Source of the DNA: Agapetus fuscipes
Lineage: Eukaryota > Arthropoda > Insecta > Trichoptera > Glossosomatidae
NCBI GenBank assembly: GCA_951799405.1
Contig: OX637345.1
Span: forward strand, 3,906,001 to 3,970,000
DNA length: 64,000 nucleotides
Direction: 5' to 3'
Shown here: positions 1 to 9,664 of the stretch, in pieces
How positions within the stretch are numbered: the stretch's first letter is position 1
How the letters are laid out: each line of letters begins with the position of its first letter
Program-made: the position numbers and the translations under genes
The notes under the pieces: generated by a model
Seen by the model: the letters and a program-made list of their open reading frames with translations, nothing else
Told to the model about the DNA's origin: nothing
Databases searched by the model: none

Positions 1-189
1 TGGTTTATTAATGTCCTCTTTACTTGGCGTCCGCCGTACAAGTGATACTTATATATCTCTGTATCTATATAATCATCATTACAATATTATATTTAAGTCC
101 AATACAATCTATGTAGGTACAATACAACATATATTTGCAACATAGATTCCATAAGATTTGATAGATGACATTCAAGTGAATGGTTGATT
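1..189. other. Penguin intron 1, no recognisable feature
   Basis: AT-rich DNA inside the first intron of the minus-strand penguin gene. I see no coding potential or repeat family that I can name. Confidence 0.4.
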
Positions 190-262
190 AAAAGTCTATA
201 GAGGTGTGACACAAAAAAAAAGTGCTCTCTTATTATATATACCTACTATGAAATAAATTATC
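190..262 (+). repeat. 3' tail of an L2-like LINE
   Basis: It carries the block GAGGTGTGACACA, then GTGCTCTC and AAATAAATTATCCTG. These also end the LINE copies at 38.9-39.05 kb and 43.9-44.0 kb. No coding part remains, so this is a severely 5'-truncated insertion. Confidence 0.6.
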
Positions 263-515
263 CTGTCTAATCTAATCTAAGTTGCAAAGATATGTTACAT
301 TGAGGATTCATATAATATGCATTCTCACAAGCAGACACGTATAAGTTTGTGCTTGAACATACCGCATGTGAACCTACAACATACAATCCCAAATCTCAAA
401 TGAACATACACCCTGCAACTCTTGCTGACCATCCTTGAAACAGGGGTGACATGGCAAAGTGAACCTTTTCCTACAGCATGAGTGGTCAGCCGCATCCCAA
501 TATAAGTTATTACAA
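262..515 (-). repeat. RTE-I LINE 3'-end copy in penguin intron 1
   Basis: A reverse-oriented copy of the commonest repeat in the window. Its landmarks, read on +, are CTAAGTTGCAAAGATAT, GCAGACACGT, CCCTGCAACTCTTG, ACAGGGGTGAC and GGTCAGCC. It lies about 10 bases inside the intron from the penguin exon 1 donor. An ORF running through exon 1 reads into it, but that extension is intron, not protein. Confidence 0.7.
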
Positions 516-524
516 TACACATAC

Positions 525-955
525 CTCCTGAGTTTCTCACTGAGGATCTTCACTTTAGTCAGGATATTCTGCATGTCGGGTTCCGTGAGCTTAGCCAGCC
601 TCCTCGTCTTCCTCAGCTCCTTCTTCTTCTTCTTATACTCGCTCCAATTGGGAGGCTCCTGGTTGCCAGCGTCCGCCCCACCTTTCACAGACTTGTTATT
701 GAACGGCTTCTTCCCAAACTGCTTCTTGTCGCCAGATTTGCTGAAGGTCTTCGTAAACGGCTTTTTAAAACCCGCAGCTTTATCGCCCGCTGGCTTCCCA
801 TTAGTGACAGGCTTCTTGGAACTTTTGTCGAATTTCTTGTTGCTTTTATTAGTATTCTTTTCATTTTTGGCGTCTTTAGCTTCGCCTTTAAATTTTTTCG
901 GTTTGAAGTTTTCGTTTGAATCCGAAGACCGCTTTTTCGGCTTGAGATCAGTCAT
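525..955 (-). CDS. pen: penguin (PUM3 / Puf-A homologue), first coding exon
   Basis: Encodes the first 143 residues plus two bases of the next codon. PUM3 proteins bind structured RNA and DNA through Pumilio repeats and act in the nucleolus in rRNA processing. The visible part is a lysine-rich, disordered nucleolar-type N-terminus. It is followed by the family signature just before the Pumilio repeats: PNWSEYKKKKKELRKTRR (about residues 103-120), then a KVKILSEKLRR helix. The ATG at 955 begins MTDLKPKKR. A splice donor (AG/gtatgt) ends the exon at 525, and the repeat domain must lie to the left of the window. The start faces the nibrin gene 297 bp away. Family assignment rests on the N-terminal signature only, because the Pumilio repeats are not in view. 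Confidence 0.8.
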
Positions 956-1252
956 TTCAACAGATGTATTGAGTGATAATTAGTGTAAATATTTAAAATA
1001 CTGCGACAAAAGCCAGTAAACACACGTGGTTTGAGGTTATGTTTTGCCTCTCATGAACGATTTGACAGCAAATTGCAAAATGTTTGACAGTTCACTGAGT
1101 ATAGACTAAAATTATTTCTTAGCATTGCCACAGCTTAAAATACAAATTCCTTACAAAGAAAAAGATGAAGATAAAACTTTGACGTGAATCTGACAGAGAA
1201 GATAAACTTGAACTTTTTATTGGAGGGGATCTAAACTCTGTTGTTTATAAAA
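956..1252. promoter_or_regulatory. Shared upstream region of penguin and nibrin
   Basis: 297 bp separate two divergent ATGs. There is no clear TATA box at a standard position and no recognisable transposon. It must hold both promoters and both 5' UTRs unless one gene has an unseen upstream noncoding exon. Confidence 0.55.
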
Positions 1253-3400
1253 ATGTGGTTCTTAAAAAGTAATTCCAGTGATGAAGTATATTACATAAAG
1301 CCTAATACTTCTTACCTAGTCGGATGTAAAAATTGCGAAATCATTTTGAAGGACGACAAATCCATAAGCAGAAAACACGCTACAATAAGCAACGAAAATG
1401 AAACGATAACATTGATAGACTCTGGTTCCAAATATGGAACATATTTGAATGAAAATATTGCAGCGCAGAATAGAATTGAACCCAAAGTAGAGATTTTAAT
1501 TCAAGAAAATGACGTCATCAAATTTGGACTCTTGCAAAATGAGTGGGTTTTGGCGAAGCAAACTTTTGTTACTTGCCCTTCCACTGTTCAAATCGATAGC
1601 GGAGAAATCGCAGAGCATCTCAAAGAGCTGGGAGTCAAGACTTCTAGCGCTTGGACCACAGAATGCACCCATCTAACAATGCCTGCCATCACTCTTACAA
1701 TGAAAGTTGTTTTGGCTCTTTCACATTTACGGCCAATCGTCGTGCCATCTTTTTGGACCGAGTGTGTAAGCTGCTACAGAAACAATCTCCCCATGCCTCA
1801 ACCTAAAGATTTTCTTCCGGAAAACAAGGAGTCTTCTATAAACCAAATGTCAGTCAATTTCGATAAGAATCCAGTGAGATCGCAGCTTTTTGATGGAAAG
1901 ACTTTTATATTTTTTTCCCAGCCGCAGTTAAACTCTTACAGCCAATTGATTAAAGCAGCTAAAGGGAAATGCGTTGTTCTGGATGAATGTAAAATGTCGA
2001 CCTCAGAATTACTTTCACTTAATGTCGCGATTGTCCAACCTGTGAAGAAAGGATCTACGCAAGATTCCGAGTTGCAATATGCGAGTGAAGTTGTTGAGCT
2101 TTTGTCTGCGCAAGGTCTGCGGTGTATTCCGGAAGCAGAGATCGGTTTAGCCGTGCTGTACGCGTCTATGGAGAAGTATTGTAATCCTGCTTTCCATATC
2201 GCGTCACAAATCACTAAGAAAGATGATAAAGTTGCCAGTAAAAAAGATGTTGTGGTTTTGGCACCAGAGTCTCAGGATTTTTCGCAAGAGAGCTTTTTTG
2301 CTCGTCCGAAGAGAGCGGCTTCAAAGATTGTTGACGAAACAATAGATACAAGTTTAAGTGGAAGAACGGCAATGACCTCTCAAGGCTCTAGTAAACTATC
2401 TTTTCAGCAGAGTACAAACCTAACTGCAAAAAAACCTCAAGTGAAAGATAATACATTTGCTCTCAGTAAACGCCCGTTGTCTCCTGAGTTTAAGGAACCA
2501 CCACGAAAAAAGCAGCTTGTCTTAACTAACAGACGTGATCTACCGTCAACTTCTAGATCTTCGGCCCTCGATGATGATGAACTGTTCAACTTTATTGAAG
2601 ATAAAGATGTAACGAAAAAGAAGAAATCACCTGTGGAGAATCTGCTAAGCATGCCGCAGTCAAAACGCAGAAGAACTCCCTTGACTTGTGATGACGGGGA
2701 TTTATTTGATTTTTCTTCAGATGTGTCTGATGGAAGGAGCGACAAAAAGAGTGCTGCGACTGGACAGCTTAAACTGATGCTTCCTAATAAAGATAAGCCG
2801 TCAGCATCAATGGAAGGAAGTTTGAAGAGAAAAGAGATTGATTCTGATATTCCCAAAAGTAAACGCAGTCATCTGGATGTAGCGGCGATTAATAAAAACA
2901 ATGATGTCGTGAAAAGTAATTCTGGTCTTAAAATTGATGTAAGTAAGTGTGCATGGAAGTCTTGTAAAGAATACGCACAAAGAGTAAAGAATGAAAGTGT
3001 TGAAAAGAAGGAAGAGTCTGTTGAAGCTTCAACATCAAATGAGGATATAGAAGAAAAACTCAGTAATTTGACTTTGAAAAAAGCTATCGTTGTTATGAAT
3101 GACAGTCTGATAAAACGGCATTCTATATATGATAGCATTGATGCTGTGGACCATTCTACATCGAGGCAGGTTAACAACTTTAAGAAGTTTGTAAAAGTTC
3201 AGCCTAAACGACCGCAGACATCGGTGTTTGCCAAAAAAGATTTTTCCGTCTTTGAATCGCGTCCCAAAAATAATACTCAATTTCCGATTGAAAATAATAG
3301 CTCGGATGATGAACCTGAAAGAGACGAATTTGAGTTTATGGCGTCTCTAAGTCGAGGCTCTAAAAGTTTGACATCGGGAAAGCAAACTAGAAGACTTTGA
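1253..3400 (+). CDS. nbs: Nibrin (NBS1/NBN), single exon, 715 aa
   Basis: Nibrin is the phosphopeptide-binding subunit of the Mre11-Rad50-Nbs1 complex, which senses nuclear DNA double-strand breaks and recruits ATM. An N-terminal FHA domain (about 1-105) has the phospho-binding signatures SISRKHA (R about 40) and SGSKYGTYLN. A BRCT domain (about 107-190, with PSFWTECV) and a weaker second one (about 208-320, GKTFIFF..KGKCVVLDE) follow. Then comes a long Ser/Lys-rich disordered region. FKKFVKVQPKRP near 640 resembles the Mre11-binding motif, and the acidic-aromatic end (DDEPERDEFEF) matches the ATM-binding tail. The start is the ATG giving MWFLK, as nibrins begin MW; the in-frame TTG twelve bases upstream is not a eukaryotic start. 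The ORF is intact and intronless. AATAAA overlaps the stop codon. Confidence 0.92.
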   Translation: MWFLKSNSSDEVYYIKPNTSYLVGCKNCEIILKDDKSISRKHATISNENETITLIDSGSKYGTYLNENIAAQNRIEPKVEILIQENDVIKFGLLQNEWVLAKQTFVTCPSTVQIDSGEIAEHLKELGVKTSSAWTTECTHLTMPAITLTMKVVLALSHLRPIVVPSFWTECVSCYRNNLPMPQPKDFLPENKESSINQMSVNFDKNPVRSQLFDGKTFIFFSQPQLNSYSQLIKAAKGKCVVLDECKMSTSELLSLNVAIVQPVKKGSTQDSELQYASEVVELLSAQGLRCIPEAEIGLAVLYASMEKYCNPAFHIASQITKKDDKVASKKDVVVLAPESQDFSQESFFARPKRAASKIVDETIDTSLSGRTAMTSQGSSKLSFQQSTNLTAKKPQVKDNTFALSKRPLSPEFKEPPRKKQLVLTNRRDLPSTSRSSALDDDELFNFIEDKDVTKKKKSPVENLLSMPQSKRRRTPLTCDDGDLFDFSSDVSDGRSDKKSAATGQLKLMLPNKDKPSASMEGSLKRKEIDSDIPKSKRSHLDVAAINKNNDVVKSNSGLKIDVSKCAWKSCKEYAQRVKNESVEKKEESVEASTSNEDIEEKLSNLTLKKAIVVMNDSLIKRHSIYDSIDAVDHSTSRQVNNFKKFVKVQPKRPQTSVFAKKDFSVFESRPKNNTQFPIENNSSDDEPERDEFEFMASLSRGSKSLTSGKQTRRL

Positions 3401-3967
3401 ATAAAAATAATCATTGAAATTTTGTGGGAGATACTGAAGAAAATAATTTGACAGCTTTTCCAACGTGTTTTCCGTGCAGACTTCTTTTACTTATGTAATT
3501 TTGTATAATTAATTTAATATAATTATGATACATTCATTTATATTTGGTCCTGTCCATAGGTTTATTTTTTATCTTAAATGAATAATGTGTATTTTTTGTG
3601 CTTAGAAAGAAAGATTGCCTGTACCTTTTTTGTTATATGAATATAAGTCAGATAGAACCAAAGATTAAAATGTAGAATTTTTACAGAAAATGCCATTCCC
3701 CCATTTTCGGCAGAAATCCTCAATTTTCATCTTTGGTTCTATACAACTCTCATATGAATGTGTAGTGTAAAAGTATGGTCTCCAAATAGATATTTTTATT
3801 TTTCCTCTGCGAGTAAACGTTACAGGTCTATGTAACTAGGGACCTTAACAATTGATTGCAAAATATTAGTAAGCCTTTTCCCTTGCAACCTGAACATTTG
3901 TTAATGTTAAATGTGTGGACTTCATTATCTAATATGTCATTGATCATTTTTGATGTTATATAAAAAA
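3401..3967. other. nbs 3' flank, no gene seen
   Basis: AT-rich sequence after the nibrin stop. It holds the presumed 3' UTR and cleavage site. No ORF or named repeat is recognisable. Confidence 0.4.
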
Positions 3968-4046
3968 TAATAATTAGGCTGATTTATTTGGTGAGCGCTG
4001 TTTTTGTGTGCATCTCACCTCAAGAGCCCCCACTTTATGTATCCAC
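3968..4046 (-). repeat. SINE tail-1 fragment
   Basis: Reverse copy of the SINE tail that resembles the L2 LINE 3' end. On + it reads GGTGAGCGCTGTTTTTGTG, then CACCTCAAGAGCCC. No head or body is left. Confidence 0.6.
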
Positions 4047-4273
4047 AAAAAAACAATAAACATTCGCTTTAATATTCTGCTGGTTATGGATAATCAAAAA
4101 TATAGTTATTGTAATATTTCTGAAAGATAATTTTGTAAAAATAAAACAATTGTTATCAAAATAAACAATTTATTTGCAGTATAAAAAATCCTATTATCAA
4201 AATAACAATTATTAAATGCTTTTATTATGATTAATTTTTCCATTCTTAAATTCTGGGTGTTTTGTCTCAATAG

Positions 4274-4392
4274 GTCAACGACGTTAGCCATGTTGAAAGC
4301 ACCGGTTCCCATAGATCACCGAAGTTAAGCAACATTGGGCGTGGTCAGTGCTTGGATGGGTAACCGCTCAGGTACACCGCGTGTCGTTGGCA
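4274..4392 (+). pseudogene. 5S rRNA-derived SINE head
   Basis: Matches 5S rRNA along its length: GTCAACGACGTTAGCC at the 5' end, ATCACCGAAGTTAAGC (box A region), TGGATGGGTAACCGCT (box C region) and ACACCGCGTGTCGTTGGC at the 3' end, which pairs with the 5' end. It continues straight into a tRNA-like unit and lacks a T-run terminator. I therefore read it as a SINE promoter head, not a functional 5S gene. Confidence 0.85.
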
Positions 4393-4724
4393 TCTTGGAC
4401 CGGTCCGTAGTCCGTAGTGGCAACACTTCGAACTCGTAAATGGAAGGTTGTGGATTCGGATCCCGGCGGAGCACAAAAATATACCATTTATATTTCGAAT
4501 GTGCTCTTCGCTGGGTTGAAGAATTCATAAACCTTTACCAATGACCGGTCACCAGGGGTCCATCCAGCCTTACAGCAACTGGGTCTTGCTTGAGTATTGG
4601 CGCTTTGTAGCGACGACCAAGCTCGTGCACCTCTGCGGCACTAAAACAAGTGTCATAGACCCCTAGAGTCTTTAGAATCTAGGGAGTCTCCCGCACAGGA
4701 TTTCTTAAAAAAAAAAAAAAAAAA
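4274..4724 (+). repeat. 5S-tRNA chimeric SINE with tail 2 and poly(A)
   Basis: Modules in order: a 5S rRNA-like head (4274-4392); a tRNA-like unit (about 4401-4473) with A-box-like GTCCGTAGTGG and B-box-like GGATTCGGATCC; a body with GACCGGTCACC and ACAGCAACTGGGTCTTGC; the tail beginning CTCTGCGGCACTAAAAC and ending CACAGGATTTCTT; then an 18-A tract. The two RNA-derived heads are directly fused. The second locus at 41478 has the same fusion with a different 3' tail. Confidence 0.85.
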
Positions 4725-4761
4725 TAGCAACTTTATCCTGAACGAAAAGAACAAACTTATG

Positions 4762-5032
4762 AGAATGGACTCCGAAGGTTCAAAATTTCCCCTGACTATG
4801 TGATGTCACTGATTAAAAATAGTTTCCCAATAATCAGAGATTTTTTCTAGTTCACAGCACTGTCCGCCTATACACTTGGCAGAAATACTAAATGCATTAC
4901 AGTGCACCATAGTGTCTTTTCAAACTATCTACATAATATTGTATTGAAATTATGACACTATGTATGTACAATCTTTAGCCCGACTAGGTGGTATCACAAA
5001 CAATCCCCAAATTTCAAATATTCTGAGTTCAT
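4762..5032. repeat. MITE family C, complete copy
   Basis: About 270 bp bounded by AATGGACTCCGAA on the left and TTCTGAGTTCATT on the right, which are imperfect terminal inverted repeats. Internal landmarks are TTCACAGCACTGT, CTAAATGCA, GTCTTTTCAAACTA and TAATATTGTATTG. Other copies lie at 15.2, 26.0 and 27.1 kb, with fragments elsewhere. It has no ORF. Confidence 0.75.
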
Positions 5033-5038
5033 TATGCA

Positions 5039-5757
5039 GTGTTTTTGTTCAGATTAAGGTCACGTAAGCTAAATTTGAAACAATACATTATATACGATAG
5101 GCAAATTGGCAAAACAGTTAAGTCAGGTTTCTTCGCTCTCCGACAAATTAGAGCAATCAGAAGAAATCTGACAACAAAGGCCTTAAAAACTGTTGTCAAT
5201 GCCTTCGTGCTGTCGAAAATCGACTACTGCAATGGCGTATATGCCGGACAGCCCCAGAGCCAGCTGAAGAGACTCCAGTCTGTACTGAATGCCGCGGCCA
5301 GACTTATACATGGTGCCTCAAAGTTTTGCCATATTACGCCGCACCTGAAGTCTCTTCACTGGCTCAAGATTCATGAACGGGTCCAGTATAAGATAGGGTT
5401 GCTGGTCTTTAAGAGCCTGCGTGGGACCGCACCGAAATATTTAAAGGATATGATAACTCCAGCCACCACAAGCAGCAGAACAGCAACACTGCGATCAGCA
5501 GCATCATGTCGCAGTCGGATAGAGTATCCAAGAAGGAAAAAGAAGACCGTTTTTGGAGATCGAGCCTTCAAGGTGGCTGCTCCAACGATATGGAACGGCC
5601 TCCCAGATGACCTGCGCGAAATGGATCTGGAGAGTACTTTTAGAAAGGGGTTGAAGACCCACCTGTTCGCGCTCTCATATGAGCAAGCGCCTTTGGGATG
5701 ACCAAGAGTCATGAAAAGGCGCTATAAAAATACTGTATTATTATTATTATTATTAAT
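5039..5757 (+). mobile_element. L2/CR1-like LINE, 3' part with reverse transcriptase C-terminus
   Basis: An open frame to 5701 encodes the region downstream of the RT palm in L2-type LINEs. It shows KIDYCNGVYAGQP, LQSVLNAAARLI, HITPHLKSLHWLKIHER, then VFGDRAFKVAAPTIWNGLP and FRKGLKTHLF. The 3' end (AAGAGTCATGAAAAGGCGCTATA, then a TTA/ATT microsatellite) is typical of this clade. It is 5'-truncated: no endonuclease and no RT catalytic motif are present. Confidence 0.85.
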
Positions 5758-6022
5758 ACATTATCTTAAATTAAAAAAACACATTCATTTGGTGGAAACC
5801 ATCCACCAATATAAAATAAATAGACTGAGCTTCAGTCATCAGAACAGTTTAGCATGTCAAATCGCTCATGCCTTATGATGTCAGCGAGATTTTATTGTAA
5901 TCATTCCAGGAACCGTCCACGAGGACTGTCGAGCAAAAACAAAATGTGAATTTTTGTTGTAAACAATTATATTTCAAACATTTGTCCAAATACAATGTGT
6001 TTTTATAAGTGCTTGTTTCATT
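5758..6022. other. ERCC6 3' flank, no gene seen
   Basis: Lies between the L2 insertion and the ERCC6 stop codon, and should contain the ERCC6 3' UTR on the minus strand. No other feature is recognised. Confidence 0.4.
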
Positions 6023-9019
6023 TCACCACCTCCATCGTTTGACCCGGGATTTCCGCAGAGCTTTCAAAGCATACACTGCCTTCTGTTGCGCCTCCGTCCT
6101 CATCCTGTATCTCTCTTCCCGTTCCGCCAGACCCACCACCTTGTCATGCTGCAAAGCGCTCTGCACCCCCGACTTCGCAAACAGTTTATCCAAAACATAC
6201 TGATCGTGATTCTCCTCAACGTCCATTTCAATCTTCTCCCTCTTGTGTTTCACTTTCCGAATAGACTTCAAGAACTCTCTGTCTTTATCAGAATTGTCTT
6301 CATACTTACGCTTTTTAGATTTGTGCTTTTTATCTTTTGTCTTTTGAACTATTTTCTCTATTGTTATGTCATCTACGGGTTCAGCAATCTTTAAGGTTTC
6401 ACCCATATCATGATTTGAAGTTACACTATTATCAGCATTTACAATTTCACCATCATTATCATTTAGAGATTCACTATTACCATCGTTTATAGTAGTTTCT
6501 ACATCATTTGTCACAGTATCACATGCAGTAATTGTGCCATCATTGGACAATTCACCTTCCTCCTTTTCATTATCACTTTTATACAAAAAATCCAACGGCT
6601 CCGGCTTGGAGTATAAATTCACAATATCAAGCTCCGATAATGCAGAAGAAAAATCAACATTTGTTTCTTTATCATCAATCAAATTAACTTCAGGGGGTTC
6701 TTCCGGCGGCTTCGGAGGTAACAACTTTTTTTTATACGTCTCTCTCGGATCTTCTTTAACTTCTTCCTTTTTCGCATCCGTAGTAGAAGATATCTTTTTG
6801 CTTATTTGTTGTGCGAGTCTCCTCATGGCTTCCATTTTATTTTTGGAAAAAGAAACCCCCCCACTTAAAACTGCAGAATCATTTTGTTTGGTGTGGTCTG
6901 TCGGCAAGACTTTTGTGTGTTTAAAAATATTAGTTGTTTCTGTCGAGCCAGCTTTATCTGGTTCTTCAAATGAAAACAATCCTTGTAGAGTACTGGTTTT
7001 TAAATAGTTCTTTTGGTTTGGATCTAAGAGAACTTTATTGCTCAGTAACTGTTTGAAGACTTGCCTTTGGTATATTTTTTCTTCTATGGTTCCCGCTGAT
7101 AGGAGTCGGTACACCGTAACGTTTCTCAGTTGTCCTATTCTCCAAGCGCGTTCTTTAGCCTGACTGTCTGTGGCAGGATTCCAATCCGGATCATAAATTA
7201 TCACCCGATCAGCTCCTGTTAAGTTAACTCCTAAGCCGCCAACTCTAGTCGTGGCCAAAAACACCAAAATATCTTTATCCTCGTTAAACTTGGTAATCAG
7301 AGGCTGACGAGATCCAATGCTGGTGCTTCCGTCCATCTTTAAATATTTATAACTGTTTTGTTGCAAGAAGTTTTCAATTATAAGAATCATGGCTCTTGAT
7401 TGAGTGAAAATTAAAACCTTGTGCCCTTGTTTCTTCCAAATTTTTAATAGTGAATTTATGACAACCATCTTTCCAGAACGTTTCCAAAAGCCAAAAGTTT
7501 GATCCAAAACCAAATCATTCTCTCCTGATTCATCATCTATTTCATAGATGAACAAATCTGGGTGATTGCATATTTTTCGAAGCGTCGTTAAGGCAACGAG
7601 GATACGACCCCTTAGAGGGTCACCATATCGAGATTCTTTATCAAGAATACTTCTTATAGAACTGCTCGTTAAATAGTTCATGTACAAATCTTTCTGTTCC
7701 GGGGACAAGCTACAAAATAAAACTTGCTCATTTTTTTCAGGCAGCTGTAAATGAGTCCTGACATCAATTTTAGTTCTCCTCAGCATGTACGGAGTTATCG
7801 TGTTCTTTAAAGCAATAGCTAACGATAATGCAGTTGTTTCTTGCATAGGTGTGGCATTAGCGTAACCTCCTTGCGTTATTGGATTAGCGAAATGTTCCAT
7901 AAAAGCAAGCATCGTTCCTAGTAATCCAGGCGACATGAAATCAAAAAGAGACCAAAGTTCTTGCAAGTTATTCTGCATTGGCGACCCCGTAACGATAATC
8001 CTATGGGGCGTCCGTATCTTTTTAACAACCTTACTAACTTGCGTATCGTTATTTCTTATCTTGTGTCCTTCGTCTAGGATAATATAATGCCACTTACGGT
8101 CATCTAATGCCAGTTTATGTTTTGTTATACCAGCGTAAGTTGTGACAAGGATACCGTGGTCGTTGTGGATGTCGCGGATTAAGCGTTCTGGAGGGCCAAT
8201 GTGGGAACCGGACTGGTGTAAAACGGCAACACGCAGGGGTGGCCACCACCGATGAAAATGTTGAACCCACTGGTGGACTACAGTTGCAGGGGCAACTATA
8301 ATACTGGGACCTAATCCTCCCCAAGTTCCTCCTCCTGAAACGTTCAACCCTGCCAAGAAAGCTATAACTTGCACCGTCTTTCCAAGACCCATCTCATCCC
8401 CTAGAAGACCTCCAGCATCCAACTGATGCAACTCCCACAACCATTTCACTCCCGTCTTCTGGTATTTATATAAACCATTCCAAATTGATTTTGGTACTTT
8501 AAAAGACCCATCAATTTTATGGTATTCGCTTTTAGTTTCATTTTCCCCGTCTTCCTTTGTACCTAATTCTTTTTCCATTTTTTTCTGGATTTTCCATTTT
8601 TTTACCCTGGCATTGAATTTTTCAATGTCGCCATCGTCATGATACTTTTCAATTTTTATAGCGTTTTTTGGATGTATGGAATGGATTCTTTTTACTACGC
8701 TGGTGCTTGTACTAGCAATTGGATATTCCACATCACTTTCTTCATCAGAAGGTAAATATTCACTTTCAGAAGAGTGTCTGGGTGAATCCGAATCTTTCTC
8801 ATCTTCTGGCAGCCCTGAATCCTGTGGGCTTTTGGAAGTTGAAGGAATTACAGGACGCATTGTAGGGGCTTCAATCTTCGCTGCAACTGTTGGTTCTGGT
8901 TGTTTATTTATATATTTGTTCCGGTAAGAATCAGAAATTTGATTTTTCTTAGCTTTTTCAGCTAGTTTTGATTTTGCCAAGTTTGCTTGAATTTCTAAAT
9001 ACTTTTCGATGTCTGCCAT
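6023..9019 (-). CDS. ERCC6: ERCC6 / CSB (Rad26-type SWI2/SNF2 ATPase), single exon, 998 aa
   Basis: CSB is the nuclear DNA-dependent ATPase that recognises stalled RNA polymerase II and starts transcription-coupled repair. An acidic N-terminal segment (about 75-115) precedes the SNF2 core. The core has LYKYQKTGVKWLWELH (about 183), Walker A GDEMGLGKT (about 207-215), the CSB-type DEGH box (about 314) and TGSPMQNNLQELWSLFDF. The helicase C lobe has KVLIFTQS (about 535) and the arginine-finger segment RAWRIGQ (about 626). A disordered, lysine-rich tail ends in DQYVLDKLFAKSGVQSALQHD and ALKALRKSR, matching the CSB C-terminal winged-helix region. It is shorter than human CSB (1493 aa) but has all helicase motifs. 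The ATG at 9019 gives MADIEKYL. It is intronless and divergent from licorne. Confidence 0.93.
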   Translation of the reverse strand: MADIEKYLEIQANLAKSKLAEKAKKNQISDSYRNKYINKQPEPTVAAKIEAPTMRPVIPSTSKSPQDSGLPEDEKDSDSPRHSSESEYLPSDEESDVEYPIASTSTSVVKRIHSIHPKNAIKIEKYHDDGDIEKFNARVKKWKIQKKMEKELGTKEDGENETKSEYHKIDGSFKVPKSIWNGLYKYQKTGVKWLWELHQLDAGGLLGDEMGLGKTVQVIAFLAGLNVSGGGTWGGLGPSIIVAPATVVHQWVQHFHRWWPPLRVAVLHQSGSHIGPPERLIRDIHNDHGILVTTYAGITKHKLALDDRKWHYIILDEGHKIRNNDTQVSKVVKKIRTPHRIIVTGSPMQNNLQELWSLFDFMSPGLLGTMLAFMEHFANPITQGGYANATPMQETTALSLAIALKNTITPYMLRRTKIDVRTHLQLPEKNEQVLFCSLSPEQKDLYMNYLTSSSIRSILDKESRYGDPLRGRILVALTTLRKICNHPDLFIYEIDDESGENDLVLDQTFGFWKRSGKMVVINSLLKIWKKQGHKVLIFTQSRAMILIIENFLQQNSYKYLKMDGSTSIGSRQPLITKFNEDKDILVFLATTRVGGLGVNLTGADRVIIYDPDWNPATDSQAKERAWRIGQLRNVTVYRLLSAGTIEEKIYQRQVFKQLLSNKVLLDPNQKNYLKTSTLQGLFSFEEPDKAGSTETTNIFKHTKVLPTDHTKQNDSAVLSGGVSFSKNKMEAMRRLAQQISKKISSTTDAKKEEVKEDPRETYKKKLLPPKPPEEPPEVNLIDDKETNVDFSSALSELDIVNLYSKPEPLDFLYKSDNEKEEGELSNDGTITACDTVTNDVETTINDGNSESLNDNDGEIVNADNSVTSNHDMGETLKIAEPVDDITIEKIVQKTKDKKHKSKKRKYEDNSDKDREFLKSIRKVKHKREKIEMDVEENHDQYVLDKLFAKSGVQSALQHDKVVGLAEREERYRMRTEAQQKAVYALKALRKSRVKRWRW

Positions 9020-9664
9020 TGTAAAACTATATTGAATTAATAAAGTCTAAACGTTCATGGCTTATTTACTTCAATGCAGCCAGGCAAGTCGAATCGTGTT
9101 TTTGACAGCTTTCAAAATGATGTTTTGTTTTCTTCTTTGCTTCCATATTTGCTTCAAATGTTTCAGTACCAAAAGTGGAAGAAGAATAAACAATTGTTCC
9201 AAATTAAACATTTTCTGAACGAGCAACCTATACAGGTCTATGTATCCAGGGTCCTTATCAACCAATAAAATATTTTTTACAGACGCTTTCCGTAGCAACC
9301 CGGCTGTGTGACGTGTTTGTAGGGAAATGCGTTCTATCGAAGTGCAACATTTAATTTTTTTGACAGATAGTTGTTTTGTCTATGATAATAATTTCTCAAA
9401 AATTTCCTTATTTTGCGGTAATTTGATACTTTTTTCAATATTTTTATTTTGACGATATTAACAAACGCAAATTATAATCCATGCAGGACTGTAACTAAAA
9501 ACTTCCCTAATTTTCACATCTCTCCCTGGCATTTCTCCATAATTAACCACTAAAAGGAACGTTTAAATTTTGGGCTGATGATGGATTGAAGTTTTTTTAT
9601 CACAGATAACTTCGGCGCTTCGTAAACACCGCAACTGGCGCCGGAATAATTTGATTTCCACACA
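9020..9664. promoter_or_regulatory. Shared upstream region of ERCC6 and licorne
   Basis: 645 bp lie between the divergent ATGs of ERCC6 (9019, -) and licorne (9665, +). The short ORFs in it overlap each other on both strands and look like chance. No transposon is recognised, consistent with a constrained promoter region. Confidence 0.5.

Noticed and set aside
374..524. C-terminal extension of the penguin exon 1 frame
   Set aside because: A consensus donor (gtatgt) ends the exon at 525 and the extension translates an inverted RTE-I repeat.
1241..1252. Upstream TTG start for nibrin (MFIKMWFLK)
   Set aside because: TTG is not a normal eukaryotic start, and nibrins begin MW; the ATG at 1253 fits.
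4274..4392. Functional 5S rRNA gene
   Set aside because: It is fused to a tRNA-like unit without a terminator, and the identical fusion recurs at 41478.
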